Assembly: GCA_963853835.1 (NCBI GenBank)
Contig: OY970822.1
Span: forward strand, 45,310,404 to 45,374,403
Direction: 5' to 3'
Origin: Calendula officinalis
Taxonomy: Eukaryota; Streptophyta; Magnoliopsida; Asterales; Asteraceae
DNA length: 64,000 nt
Under the pieces are notes generated by a model. The model worked only from the letters and a program-made list of their open reading frames with translations, made no database searches and was not told where the DNA came from. Below, one piece after another: positions 21,834-33,038 of the stretch. Position 1 is the first letter of the stretch. The number at the start of each line of letters is the position of its first letter. The translations under genes and the position numbers were made by a program.

Positions 21834-22922
21834 TTACTTGCTGCCTTCATTTTGAGATTGAAACTGCAGAATGTTGGTAGTGGTGGACATGAAAAATGAG
21901 CTAGGGTTTTGTCCATAATTAGTATTACCTGTCAAAGGAGCAGTGTTTGGCACAATTCCATAGTTGAAGTTTTCAGTTAAATAACTGCCGTTATCCCATT
22001 CTCCTAAGAATCCATTGCTTGGGCTTAGCCAACCAACTGGAGGATTGTGGTCAACCAATGTGGAGCAATATGGCCCTGAATAATTTTCAAAACTATTGAC
22101 ATTTGCCAATTGCAGTTCTTGTTGGATGGATTCAGATGGACTGTGATTATTAATGTACCCTAATTCCTCTACATTGTGATTATTAGGGCTCATTAAGTAC
22201 CTTAACCCTAATTCGTTAATTTCATAATCCTTAGGGTTTCCTTCAAACAACCGCTTTGATTTCTCAAGCTCCTTGATCATTACTCTCTCTCTTGTTCGAT
22301 CTCTCGCTCTTGCTCTCGCCTGATCCCTAGTCTCCCTTTGGCTTTGCTTTCTTGGTTCCCTGTTCTTGATCTCTTTATGCTTTGACCTGAACAAATCCTT
22401 CGGTTTGTTGATAGCTTCCTTGTTCTCATAAGTGATCAAAAGCGAGTTCATATTTTCGATCTCTTGATCACTCATGGTAATTAGGTTGGTTTCTTGTGGA
22501 TTGAAGTTATGAGCAACCTCTTTGATGGCTTTGTTAGACTTGCTAAAAAGCCACTCAATGGTACTACTAGCTTTATCAAACCCTAGCAAGTCTTGAAGAT
22601 GGAAAAACTTTCGGGCAATATCAAGTGACGATCTCATTCTTCGGTCTCTAAGACCTTGAGCTGTGTGTATCTTGCTGTGCCTATCTTTCTTGCCAACACT
22701 TCTTGTCTTTAGCCGTTTCGATTCAGATGAAGACAAGGGTTCGGTGACATTAATTAAGGGTTTTTTCGAGGAGCTCGGGTGTTGTTGACGGTTATCGAGT
22801 AATGGAATGGTAGAGATTTCATCATAAAAAGGTGAAGGGAAGTCAAGATACAAAGGAGGCTCATCTTCTTGACTTAAAATCACAATTTCATCTTTTCTTG
22901 AAGAGGATATCATGTGTTCCAT
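21834..22922 (-). CDS. CYC/TB1-class TCP transcription factor, gene 1 (TCP12/CYC3-like)
   Basis: A 362-residue nuclear DNA-binding regulator. The TCP basic helix-loop-helix domain covers about residues 77-136, starting GKKDRHSKIHTAQGLRDRR, with IEWLF in helix II. The R domain covers about 197-216 (ARARARDRTRERVMI). TCP plus R defines the CYC/TB1 class, which controls axillary bud growth and floral symmetry. The wording RDRRMR, ARKFF and DKASSTIEWLF suits the TCP12/BRC2 (CYC3) branch better than CYC2, but this is my reading and not a tree. Two usually conserved helix-I residues differ from gene 2: RMRSS for RMRLS and FFHLQ for FFDLN. The C-terminus shares PPVGWL and FLGEWD with gene 2. The start at 22922 gives an N-terminus alignable with gene 2; an in-frame upstream ATG (23144) would add 74 low-complexity residues. 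No intron in the coding region. Confidence 0.93.
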   Translation of the reverse strand: MEHMISSSRKDEIVILSQEDEPPLYLDFPSPFYDEISTIPLLDNRQQHPSSSKKPLINVTEPLSSSESKRLKTRSVGKKDRHSKIHTAQGLRDRRMRSSLDIARKFFHLQDLLGFDKASSTIEWLFSKSNKAIKEVAHNFNPQETNLITMSDQEIENMNSLLITYENKEAINKPKDLFRSKHKEIKNREPRKQSQRETRDQARARARDRTRERVMIKELEKSKRLFEGNPKDYEINELGLRYLMSPNNHNVEELGYINNHSPSESIQQELQLANVNSFENYSGPYCSTLVDHNPPVGWLSPSNGFLGEWDNGSYLTENFNYGIVPNTAPLTGNTNYGQNPSSFFMSTTTNILQFQSQNEGSK

Positions 22923-23530
22923 ATTGACATATAACAGTTTTTTTTTCTTTCTTTTTGTATATATTAAAAGGTTGGAGGAGTTAGAGTAATGAAGGTGTTT
23001 AGTGGTGGTGATGGTGTAATCGCACAAGTGAAGAAGAAGATGAATAGAAAGGGTTATGAAGGATGCTTTCGTACAGAGACATTGTTTTATCGGTTGGACC
23101 GTAATGTGAGTGATGAGAGAGAGAGAGAAAGAAGAAACAAACATGATAGCACTTCACGTGGTAGCAGACTAGCTAGGTTAATTCGGTTTCCTGGCCTATT
23201 TGGAAAACACTCAGTTTATTTCAAATTTTTGTCATTCTCTTATGTTGTAAAACGATTAATTATGATATCATTCTTATAAAGTCACTAAGTGACACTATAT
23301 AATTCATAAGCGTGAGAGGAAGTTATCTCATTTCTAAACCAAATTAATGTCCATCATAAGGATATATATTACGAGTTGAGATCGATGATATATAATTCCA
23401 AAAGGTTGATGAAGTAGCTAGGCCCCGAGAAAACCGTGGGAGGCAGTGAGCAAACTTACTCAGTGGCGACTATCCATCCCTAGTTGGTTGTGGGCGTTTT
23501 CAAAAACCTCTTCCTGTCAAGATAGGATGA
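22923..23530 (-). promoter_or_regulatory. Upstream region of TCP gene 1
   Basis: 608 bp between the start codon and a retrotransposon insertion. It contains a CT-rich microsatellite (GAGAGAGAGAGAAAG on + at about 23117), likely in the 5' UTR, and a TATATAA-like motif at about 23298 that could serve as a TATA box when read on the minus strand. The frame from 23144 is open into the CDS. Confidence 0.4.
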
Positions 23531-23535
23531 TATAC

Positions 23536-23832
23536 TGAAAAGCACAATAACACTGATTCAATCCATTTAGTGAGGTTTGATGATGATTTTGGTGATAAAA
23601 GTGAAGAAGGAGATTAGGGTTTTAGAGAGAGAAAGTAGAGAGAAGTTAGAGAGAACAATTTGCTGGAAATGTGAAATGTTAATTGTGCAAAAGTTACAAT
23701 TAGTGATTACACATGGTCCTTATATACCTATCACTAATTGTCTAGATTAGTCCTAATTGCATAACCAAACTAATATGCAATGTTACATAACTAGTCCCTA
23801 GACTATTGATTACAATTAAATATGACCCAACA
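23536..23832 (-). repeat. 3' LTR of the non-autonomous element
   Basis: 297 bp, flanked on its outer side by TATAC. It lies nearest to TCP gene 1 and is the LTR whose promoter would read outward toward that gene. Confidence 0.92.
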
Positions 23833-25469
23833 ATCTCCCCCTTTGTAACAATAGTCTGGGAAGCGTATCTTCGAAGTCTTCATCTTTAGCTAAAGCTGCA
23901 CCTGGAAGATATTTCGTTGAATGATGATGTATCAGGATCAGCTTGAGCTTTGTTAACCTGTGAAAACTAATACTTCTTGTAGCTTTTCAACCACAAGAAG
24001 TATTTTGAAGACTTTACTTTGAAGATACATATAGATCGACTTAAAATAAGACCCATATTTATAGAGATATTAGCAGCGGAAGTCTTTTCTTGACGTTTGT
24101 GGCTTTATGTCGATCTATGGTTCTTGATAATTGTTGTTGAGGTAACATGTTGATAACGGTTACGCTCCCCCTCAAACAACAATTATTTCTTCAACAATTA
24201 TTTCTTCACTGGTGTTGGATTAAACAATCATTAGCCTTAATCTCACTTATTTATACCTCCTCTCACAAATCACCACTAACTAGTTTAATTAAGCCTAATT
24301 ACACATTTAAGCACAAAACTAGTCCTAACAATCATTAGCCTTTTTGTGCTTGATGCACTCCATCTCAGTCTTCCGTCTTCAGTTGCTTCTATTGGCCCAT
24401 TGCTCTCCTTCTCACGTAAGAAGTAAGTTCAAGATCTCATTGCAAATCCTTGATCTGATCAAATGTTGATAGAGGATTGTGTAACCTTGTGAAAAGATGG
24501 GCAAGCTACAATGTTCATGTATTCTCAGATGTACTTCAAGATGGTGAATTACGTTTGATCATTACAATTCTTTGTCAAAGGCTGTAATTAACATCTCTAG
24601 ATTTCGCTTTTCAATGATAACATCTGAGTGGCAGTAGAAGCAATTATAATTTCCGTTACAGAACTTCGAACTTTCAAACACTCAAAGGGACATTTTTCGT
24701 TGAATTAGTTGGTGTAAGAAAGTTCTAAAAAATGTCTCATTTAAGGTTAAAAGTTCTGGTAATGGAATGTCAATTTGGAAGGATTTATCTGGGATTTTGG
24801 CTATTGGAGATTTTATTTTGGATTTTGTGATAGAGGTTTTGTGAGGACAGGATAATAATGTTTTGAGTTTTGTAAAGAATGATTTGAACGGTTAAGGTTT
24901 AAATTGAAATGGTTGAGAAATGGTTGAGATTTTGAGAGAGATTTCTGTAGACGAATCGATTTCTTCTACTTCTTCTTCACTTTTTTTTTTTTTGTTAAAT
25001 ACATTGATTCTCACTTGATTTTGCATTTGATCTGAGTACATGAGTTATGAATTTTCTTCTTTGATGTGTTGTTTGTGTTTCTTTTTGATGTTGTTCAGTT
25101 ATACATCCGATATTTTAACTATTTCTTGCTCTTTTTCTCCCCCTCATGAGGATCATGACCAGGGTCCTCATGATAAAGCTGAATAGTTACGATGTGGAAA
25201 CGGAGAGAGGAAATTGTGTGTCGGTGTAAATCGAGAGCCAAGACAGGATAGTTTCAGAATCGAGAATCGAGAACCAGAAACATATAGTACTCATGAAAGA
25301 ACCAGTTACAAATTGATATTATCCAAGAATGTTGGAGAAAAATATTTGAAAGATGAAGAATAGCAGTGTCAATAATCACGTGAAGTCATAAACAGATGCA
25401 ATCTTTACTGAAGAACTTCAGTAAAGAGATCGTTTACGGATATGACGAACACGATGATTAAAGTCATTG

Positions 25470-25952
25470 TTAATCAAATATTTGAAATTTTAAGATTTGT
25501 GTATTGGATTCATTGGTTGTATTTACTTGTTTTTGTAGATTATTTTGTAATTCAGAAATTTGAAATTTATGAGCTGATTTTGATGTAGACAACTGATTTT
25601 GTAATTCCTTGTTTACTTGAGTTATTTGAAGAGAAACTTGACTTAATTCACTCAAATCATTTAAGAGTTGACCTTTTTCAGATTCCAAATCAGTTATTTG
25701 TTTTGTCAAATGTGATTTCTCATCAATTTTAGTAAAAAGTTTTTCATTAAACAAGGAATTCTCTGATTCATCAGTGTCTGAATCAGATAATAAAGAGTCA
25801 AAGGAGAAAGAGAGTACCTCATTTTCATCATCTTTTGGAATGCCTAACACAGCTGTAGCCTCAGTTGGTATTGCCATGAATGCCAGGTTGGCAATGCACT
25901 GTTTATCCTCCTGGGCATTCGACCCGGCAGACAATGTTTCTTTGGTAGTCAT
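25470..25952 (-). CDS. Gag-like coiled-coil protein of the non-autonomous element
   Basis: 160 residues. An acidic and serine-rich part (about 45-70, SLLSDSDTDESENS) is followed by a predicted coiled coil (about 75-155) of Glu/Gln/Leu heptads such as LTKQITDLESEKGQLL. This layout resembles the region after the zinc knuckle in copia gag proteins, but no zinc knuckle and no UBN2-type core are present. I take it as a gag remnant kept within the element; the alternative is an unrelated element-specific protein. The ATG at 25952 follows an AT-rich leader. Confidence 0.5.
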   Translation of the reverse strand: MTTKETLSAGSNAQEDKQCIANLAFMAIPTEATAVLGIPKDDENEVLSFSFDSLLSDSDTDESENSLFNEKLFTKIDEKSHLTKQITDLESEKGQLLNDLSELSQVSLQITQVNKELQNQLSTSKSAHKFQISELQNNLQKQVNTTNESNTQILKFQIFD

Positions 25953-26400
25953 GTTAAGAACAATTCACGGGAATTTTGATTGAAACGAGGTAAACAAAAT
26001 TTTAAGAATGAGAAGGTTCTTGAATAGAATATGTGATGTAGACCGTGAATTGGTCTTCAAAAATTCAAAATTACCGAAATCATAAAATGATTATTCCAGA
26101 TGATAAAGTACACTTTAAATGTGCCTAAGATTTTCGAATTAGGGAAAAACGACGATCGGGTTAGAAACTGGGGCTAAACGAAGTTTGGAAATTGACCGAA
26201 AAATCACAAAAACGCAAATTAAGCGATCGAAACAAGCGTTTTTGGGCCGGCAAGTTGGGTAAACCGCCTTCGGCTGTTTATCACGTCATAGCCTTCGTCT
26301 TTAGCTTCGATTTGGTTACTCGTGGGCTCGAAACGGACACCCGAGCTGAAAGTTATGACCGTTACAGTACAGCCCCTTTTGTCACGCGAGTGTAGAAAGA

Positions 26401-26663
26401 GTTCGGGCCGAACTTGTGTAGAAGTTCGGGCCGAAGTTGTGTAGAAGTTCGGGCCGAAGTTGTGTAGAAGTTCGGGCCGAAGTTGTAGAAGTAGGTGAAG
26501 TTCGGGCCGAAGTTCGGGGTGAAGTTCGGGCCGAACTTTGGGGTGAAGTTCGGGCCGAACTTTGGGTTGAAGTTCGGGCCGAACTTTGGGTTGAAGTTCG
26601 GGCCGAACTTTGGGTTGAAGTTCGGGCCGAACTTGTTACTGTTCTCGGGCCGAACAGTTTCTT
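26401..26663. repeat. GTTCGGGCCGAA minisatellite in the element's leader
   Basis: Ten tandem copies of a core GTTCGGGCCGAA: four units of about 23 bp (ending GTTGTGTAGAA) followed by six of about 24 bp (ending CTTTGGGTTGAA). The core is nearly self-complementary, so each unit can form a small hairpin. It lies between the primer-binding site and the open frame. The 24-bp phase keeps open frames on both strands, giving repetitive peptides that I regard as artefacts. Confidence 0.9.
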
Positions 26664-27110
26664 GCGCAGAACAGCTACGAACAGCCTTAAAAAACCCACT
26701 AATTTGATCCTAAAATGCTCGTTTCTAACCCAAATTCTTTGATTTAAATCACAAACTGACCCAAATACTATTTCCTTCAATCCATTACTACTATATTACT
26801 CAAAAACAACCTAGATCTATCTGAAAATTTGAATTTAGAGGGTTTTTGAAACTTTAATGGTTTTTCTTAAAAATCTTAATTCTTCATCAGTATGGATTAG
26901 ATTCGATCCTAGCTTGATTCTAAGCTTAATATATCAATAAAAGGAAGCTATTCAATCCATAATAACAAGAAATAGTACCTTAAATCTGATTTTTGATCTT
27001 AAACCCCTTTTTCTTCAAAAAACCTTCAAAAACCCACTGATTCTTCTGATTTTAACACCAATTGATGGATTTGGATCGTTTTCAAGATGAAATTATGCTC
27101 TGATACCAAT

Positions 27111-27407
27111 TGAAAAGCACAATAACACTGATTCAATCCATTTAGTGAGGTTTGATGATGATTTTGGTGATAAAAGTGAAGAAGGAGATTAGGGTTTTAG
27201 AGAGAGAAAGTAGAGAGAAGTTAGAGAGAACAATTTGCTGGAAATGTGAAATGTTAATTGTGCAAAAGTTACAATTAGTGATTACACATGGTCCTTATAT
27301 ACCTATCACTAATTGTCTAGATTAGTCCTAATTGCATAACCAAACTAATATGCAATGTTACATAACTAGTCCCTAGACTATTGATTACAATTAAATATGA
27401 CCCAACA
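27111..27407 (-). repeat. 5' LTR of the non-autonomous element
   Basis: 297 bp. The copy next to the primer-binding site, so the 5' LTR in element orientation. Identical to 23536-23832 as far as I can read. Confidence 0.92.
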
Positions 27408-28863
27408 TATACATTACTTTTTCAATATAACTAGAAGGGTAACTGTGCAATGTGGTGACGGGTAATTGTAACTATATTTTGCGGCTGCTAATTGGTGGGT
27501 GGTGGCGGTGGTAGTGGTAGTGATGGTGGTTCTTGGTGTTACGTGGTCACGGGTGGTGGGTTGTTAGTGATGGTGTGTGGTGGTAATTTCAACTTTTTAA
27601 AATTTAATTAAGAGAACTATAATCAAGTAATGAACATACAATCTGTTAGCTCAATTGGATATTGCTTTAATAATTTAAAGTTTACAAGTTCAAATTTTGC
27701 ATAATACATATTTTACCGAAATAAAAAGTATGTTGGCTGGATTTTAAGTATTGATTATTTGGGAAGATCCCAAATACATTATATATAGTAAAGATTTTTT
27801 ACATATTCCGTAAAATTTGCATTCAATTTAGTTTGTATTAGGTGTTCTTTTATGGAATGAAACATTTATTCTTAATTATATACAATTCCTTAAGATAATT
27901 TACCGAAAAATCTAAACTTTGTCAAGGGTGTTGATGGTTTACAATGGGCGGTGACTTTTACACTACCTAAATTTTCCATTCACAACTCGATTACAGATGT
28001 ACAAACATCAATAAAGTACATATATAACACTACTAAAGCACTAGTTTTTGGTGTGTGAGGAATTTAACCAGTTATATACAAATAACCCAAAATTTTTTAA
28101 AATTCCTTCATTTGACCCAAAATAACTACTTATGGATGCAAGAAAGAAATTTAGTTGTAATAGTTAGAAACTAAGCTTTGTAAATTCTTTTACGTCTAGG
28201 ATAGATTGTCAATAACGGCGAGAAGCAGAATTGGTTCTGGTCTTGAGACAAAACTAGTATATTATGTCCACAAAAGGTGCCAAAGGTAGTCATGCATCTT
28301 TGACTGAAATTTGAACCATTCTACACAGCCCTATGTGTTGGATTGTTGGTACATTGTCACTTCCATAAAGTAAGGTGTCTCTAATTGCATCCTCATGCCA
28401 TACTTTTATTTTACTGGGCCCTCAAATTGTAGTTATCACAGTACCACCACAAGTTTTGTTCTAGTACAAATTTCAAAATTGTAGATTTTACCCCTTGAAG
28501 CATGTAGGGATGTAAAAGAGTAGAGCTAAAATTAGCATGTTTTGAGCTGTGAAGCTCGAATTTGGGTAAAGAGAGATTCTACAAGGTTGGGTCCGACTCG
28601 TTAAACGTTACCATTATTCCCTTTAAGTCAACATTTAACTCATCATTTGAAGGTCTTTTGATTGGCTCTTGTGGACATGTAAGAATTATCTAGTTATCAT
28701 GTATTTTTCAAGTCCTTGCCCCATACAAAGATTGGAGATATATACTTATTTTTATTAATTATATTATACGGAGTATATTTTGTAATATGTATTTTTATTC
28801 AACTAAAAAAATGTCATATTATTTTAAATCTAAAATAAACATGTATTAATAACTAATCAGATA
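27408..28863. other. Spacer with GGTGGT-rich tract and SINE-like relic
   Basis: No gene. GGTGGTGGC-type simple sequence covers about 27490-27570. At 27648-27712 TTAGCTCAATTGG followed by AAGTTCAAATTTTG looks like A and B boxes of a tRNA-derived SINE, but it has no tail or target duplication. The rest is AT-rich. Confidence 0.4.
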
Positions 28864-29214
28864 GTTCCTCCAAATCAAAATAAGTGATATTTATTAAATT
28901 AATTTCTTGGTTTTTGAGATAAAATATTATAATGAGGGTTATATTGAAGTATTAAAGTGGATTGTTAGTTGGGATGCGTGCACTTTTTTTTTTAAAAATA
29001 AAGTAAGGTTAATAATGTTTAAAAGAAAATAAAGGTAAATAAATTACTTCCTCTGTATCAAAATAATTGACACAAATTAGCTTACATGTTTTTTGGAGTA
29101 AAAGATTAAATTAGATGTTACAATATATTAAAGTACATAGTTAGTATAAAATGGGTCCCACTTTTCTTAAATAAAGTGATATTAATGAGTTTTAAAAGTA
29201 AAAGTAAGGGGATG
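28864..29214. mobile_element. Two truncated Stowaway-type MITE copies
   Basis: TTCCTCCAAATCAAAATAAG at 28864 and TACTTCCTCTGTATCAAAAT at about 29045 are two left termini of the family seen at 4214. Each is followed by shared interior words (AAATGGGTCCCACTTT, AAAAGTAAAAGTAAGG). Neither has its right end. The second stops abruptly where gypsy sequence begins, at about 29215. Confidence 0.65.
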
Positions 29215-29391
29215 CGTTCCAAAAATCAAACACGACCTATTCCTTCAAGGTCAACCCCGTAGAACCTACACTTAAGGTCTTAATAGTCAATTCATAAGTA
29301 TCCTATGGAACCTACGGTCCTACTAGCTCAGTTTAATTCTAAGATGGTCAACTCAACCTAGTTCACTTAAACTATAGCTCTTATACCAAGT
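29215..29391 (-). repeat. Extra partial gypsy leader beyond the 3' LTR
   Basis: Near-copy of the 5' leader next to the other LTR (about 36384-36555), including its primer-binding site with one changed base (TCTTATACCA against TCTGATACCA). It ends at about 29215 against MITE sequence, with no second polyprotein. Confidence 0.85.
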
Positions 29392-31040
29392 TGTAACACC
29401 CCAATTTTCAAAACAATATTTAAATAACATTTAATCCAAAATACATAACATTGTATCGGTGTCAAATACCGGTTTTACAAAAGCGAAAAGGTTTCTTGTT
29501 CGAGATTATCAGAGTTTACAAAAACGGTGTTACAAATTATATCTTTAACCATGGGATAAATGCTCTAATCATCAACACCGAGCTAATCTCAACAAGGCCT
29601 ATTCTAATCGGGGCTCCTAGATCTTCGATCCCGAACCCGAGTACATAGCAAAACACAAACATAGTTAGCGAGACAAAATTGCCTCGTAAGATACATGTGT
29701 TTTAGACCCGACGAACAACTAGTCACATAATATCATTTATATTAAAATAATATTATTAAATTCGTTTGGGTCACTTCTTTTCATTCATCATTAGCAAATG
29801 TCAAGATAATCGGAATGCCTCCAATCTATCAAGACCATCATATCCACGGTTACCGGAATGCCTTCAATCTACCGGGACTCATAGGTATTGGGTAATCGGA
29901 ATGCCTCGAATCTACCACTAACCTTAAGGCACCGTGATAACCGGAATGCCTCCAATCTATCACGGCCCTAGGGACATCATCATCATTACTTGTCTTTTAT
30001 CGTTATGAGCTTATAGCTCCATCATTTCTTAATTAGTCAATCATTTCATCATCACATAAGTAATTCATCATAAGTCACATAAATAACTAAATTACGTATA
30101 GTCTCGATAAAACAATTAAACATAAAACATTTCCTAACTATGTACTCAGTTTTGAAAGTTCACATGTACTCACCTTAGCCAAGCTTATCCAAAAGACGTG
30201 TTCCTTGAACACCAATATCACTTCCCAAGATTTGAATGCCTCAAATCCTTCAACCAATAACCTATTATCAAAACCAATACAATGGTTTGCATCAATCATC
30301 AATACTAACTACATAATCCATGGCTAGTCAACTTCTAGCACCATTTCCCCAAAGTTAACAAACCCTAATTCCATAAATCACCATATTTTTCATAGATCCA
30401 TATCATGAATACATTTTCCTTGTTAAAATACCATAGATCTAAGTTATACTACTTCCATTTAACCATTTATGTTCAAATCCAAAACTAGGGTTTGTGATTC
30501 AAGCTTTCCCTACTTGAATCTAAGACTTACAGCACAAGAGGGATGAAGTTTCACCTTTAATCTTCAATTATGAGCAAAAATCTCCAAGATCTAGTGAAGA
30601 TTAAGCTCCAATCGCCACCTTACACTCAGAAATCGCACACACAAGTTGAGAGGAGAAAACTAGGGTTTGTGTGTGTAATAAATGAGATAAACCCGACTTT
30701 AATGCTGGTTTCGGACATGTTCACCAACGCGAACTAGAGTTCGCGTCGCGAACTCCTTCAGACGCGCAAACTTCGCGATCGGGAACGGGTCGGGAACTCC
30801 TCACGATCGATCGTCCAATTCTCTGTCACGACTTCACGAACGCGAACAAGAGTTCGCGTCGTGAACTCCTCAGGCAGCTAAGGCTGCACTTTTTCGTCCA
30901 TGTCTTGACCTGGTTTCTCCCATAACTCTCTCGTATGGTGTCCAAACGACACGAAATCAATTCCTACGTGTTTTAAACTAATTATCCAGAATTATCATAT
31001 TTTTGTACAATTTATTTATTTACAAATTCGGGTCGTTACA
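29392..31040 (-). repeat. 3' LTR of the gypsy element
   Basis: 1649 bp. It starts TGTAACGACCC on the minus strand after the purine tract. It differs from the other LTR by scattered substitutions and small indels (for example AATATTTAAAT against AATATATAAAT), so the insertion is not as young as the one at 23536. Confidence 0.93.
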
Positions 31041-31052
31041 ACTATCTACCCC

Positions 31053-31226
31053 TTACGGAGATTCCGTCCTCGGAATCTCATCATAGTTCACGAAGTTCGG
31101 GTATCTTTTCCGAATCTCGTCCTTGACTTCCCAAGTCAAGTTCGGTCCAAGGGAATGCTTCCATTTGACCAACACCAACTCAATCTCTTTATTCCGAAGC
31201 TTCTTGGTTTTCGTCTCTAGTATTGC
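31053..31226 (-). pseudogene. Chromodomain tail of gypsy integrase
   Basis: Directly after an in-frame stop at 31227-31229 the same frame continues with KKLRNKEIELVLVKWKH, then NLTWEV and RKRYPNF, a type II chromodomain as found at the C-terminus of plant chromovirus integrases. In the family this targets integration to heterochromatin. The stop means it would not be joined to the integrase in this copy. Confidence 0.82.
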
Positions 31227-32162
31227 TTAGGGTTCTTTAATCACTCGATTCGGGGCATCAACCCGCAACTCTTGTAATGGAATTATGTTTTCAACTTCAC
31301 CCACGAATTTCTTCAAATAACTTACATAAAACGTATCGTGAACACCTTGAAGTTCGGGTGGAAGTTCTAACTTAAAAGCTTGCAAACCGACCCGTTTCAA
31401 AATCTTAAACGGGCCAACATACCTTGGGCTCAATTTGCCTTTCTTACCAAATCGCATCACGCCTTTCCAAGGCGATACTTTCAACATCACCATGTCTCCA
31501 ACATCTAAATCATACGGTCTCTTTTTCAAACCCGAGTAGCTTCTTTGTCGATCTTGTGCGGTTTTCATATTGGCTTGGATTATTCCAATATTTTCATTGG
31601 TCACCTTCACAATTTCGGGACCCGTGAGTTTCGTCTCACCCGCCTCAAGCCAACACGATGGATATCTACATTTCCTCCCATACAACGCCTCATAAGGCGG
31701 CATTTTAATAGTCGAATGATAACTATTATTGTAGGAGAACTCGACTAACGGTAAATGTTCATCCCATTTACCTCCAAAATCTAGCACACACGATCTTAGC
31801 ATATCTTCAACCGTTTGGATGATTCTTTCACTTTGACCATCAGTTTGCGGGTGGTAAGCCGTACTCAACCGCAATTTCATTCCCAACTCTTCTTGCAACG
31901 ATATCCAAAATCTCGAGGTAAACCTCGCATCTCTATCGGTCAAAATCGATAACGGAACCCCATGAAGTCTTACCACTTCATCCACATACAACTTTGCCAA
32001 CTTTTCAAGTGGCATGGTTTCCCGAATTGCTAAGAACAATGCACTTTTGGTCAACCGGTCAAATATGACCCAAATGGCGTCGTGGTTCTTGCTCGTCTTT
32101 GGCAATCCAACAATAAAATCCATTATTATATCTTCCCATTTTCCGGCCGGTACTTGTAACGA
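31227..32162 (-). pseudogene. Gypsy integrase catalytic core and C-terminal part
   Basis: Integrase core: MDFIVGLPKT carries the first catalytic Asp (the D of MDF), LTDRDARFTS the second and HPQTDGQSERI the Glu, followed by the GPFKILKRVG fold (GPY/F module) and VHDTFYVSYLKK. The reading frame is continuous with the zinc-finger part upstream except for an in-frame stop at 32163-32165. The next stop at 31227-31229 cuts off the chromodomain. Confidence 0.9.
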
Positions 32163-32356
32163 TTAAGCTACCCCATACGGTACTTGATGTCCGGCTTTCA
32201 CTTGTGCACACGTGACACACTTAGAAATATACTTTGCCACTCTTACTTTCATCCCGGGCCACCAATACATCTTCTTCATATCTTGATACGTTTCTGTACT
32301 TCCCGTGTGGATTGAATACTTAGACTTATGAACATCATTTAGCAACTCCTTTCGGG
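32163..32356 (-). pseudogene. Gypsy integrase zinc-binding N-terminus
   Basis: RKELLNDVHKS, then H and CVTCAQVKAGHQ: the HHCC zinc-binding module. Upstream the frame is interrupted by the hAT-type element at 32357-33038; across the insertion the coding sequence resumes exactly at the duplicated CCCGAAAG. It ends in the in-frame TAA at 32163-32165. Confidence 0.88.
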
Positions 32357-33038
32357 TAAGAGTGTGCATGGGGCGCTTTGGGGCGGTTTTAGGCTCAAAC
32401 CGAACCGAATCCGCTAATTTCGGTTTTAGGATTTTCAAACCCAATGGTTTCGTTTCTATCGGTTTCGGTTTTAGCGGTTTCTGGGCGTAAACGGTTCGGT
32501 TTCGGTTTTAAAACCGAAACCACATGGTTTTCAACATTAATACATAATTTCATGCAATAATTCTTATTTTCTAAACATTATGTAAAAATTTAAGCAACAA
32601 TATCTCATATTTAAGATTAAATTCAGTGTCTAACAATATATTTAAACATTTAATATCATTTTCCGCCAAAAAATCCAAAATTACACGTAATTTGTATCAT
32701 ATAGTCATAATATTAAATGGACCCTAGTTGTTTATAGACCCTAAAAGTCAATCGGAATAACAAGTTAATGGACTCTACACTAGTTAGACATTTAAATATT
32801 TAAATGGATTGACTTATATTTAATATATAAAAGTAAAAAATATATATAATATTAAGTATTAGTGGGGCGCATTCTTAATGGGGCGGTTTTAGGTAAAAAC
32901 CGAAACCAAACCGAAACCATTGGTTTTTTCAAAATTTAAAACCGAACCGTCGGCTTTGAAATGGTTTCGGTTTTAACGGTTCGGTTTTGGCGGTTTTAAC
33001 GGATTGGTTTCGGTTTGACGGTTTTTTTCTCACCCCTA
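32357..33038. mobile_element. hAT-like non-autonomous element inside gypsy pol
   Basis: 682 bp flanked by the exact 8-bp duplication CTTTCGGG (32349-32356, 33039-33046). Termini TAAGAGTG and, read inward from the right, TAGGGGTG are imperfect inverted repeats. Both subterminal regions are packed with GGTTTCGGTTT and AACCGAAACC words in mirror arrangement around an AT-rich middle. No transposase. The pol reading frame can be followed on both sides, which shows that the insertion came after the gypsy element. Confidence 0.9.

Larger units (their letters stand above)
23536..27407 (-). mobile_element. Recent non-autonomous LTR retrotransposon upstream of TCP gene 1
   Basis: 3872 bp with two 297-bp LTRs (23536-23832 and 27111-27407) and the exact 5-bp target duplication TATAC (23531-23535, 27408-27412). 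On the minus strand the LTR reads TGTTGGG...CTTTTCA. A primer-binding site TGGTATCAGAGC (initiator Met tRNA type) lies at about 27097-27108 and a polypurine tract AAAGGGGGAGAT at 23833-23844. Reading both LTRs side by side I find no difference, which implies a very recent insertion. There is no protease, integrase, RT or RNase H, so it needs a partner element. The only sizeable frame is 25470-25952. It sits about 0.6 kb upstream of the TCP start codon in the same orientation. Confidence 0.93.

Noticed and set aside
22923..23144. 74-residue N-terminal extension of TCP gene 1
   Set aside because: In frame and headed by an ATG, but low in complexity, Lys/Leu-rich and without counterpart in gene 2. 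It is more likely 5' UTR.
26382..26780. Repetitive frames over the GTTCGGGCCGAA array on both strands
   Set aside because: They arise because the 24-bp unit is a multiple of three; there is no gene structure and the composition is purely that of the repeat.
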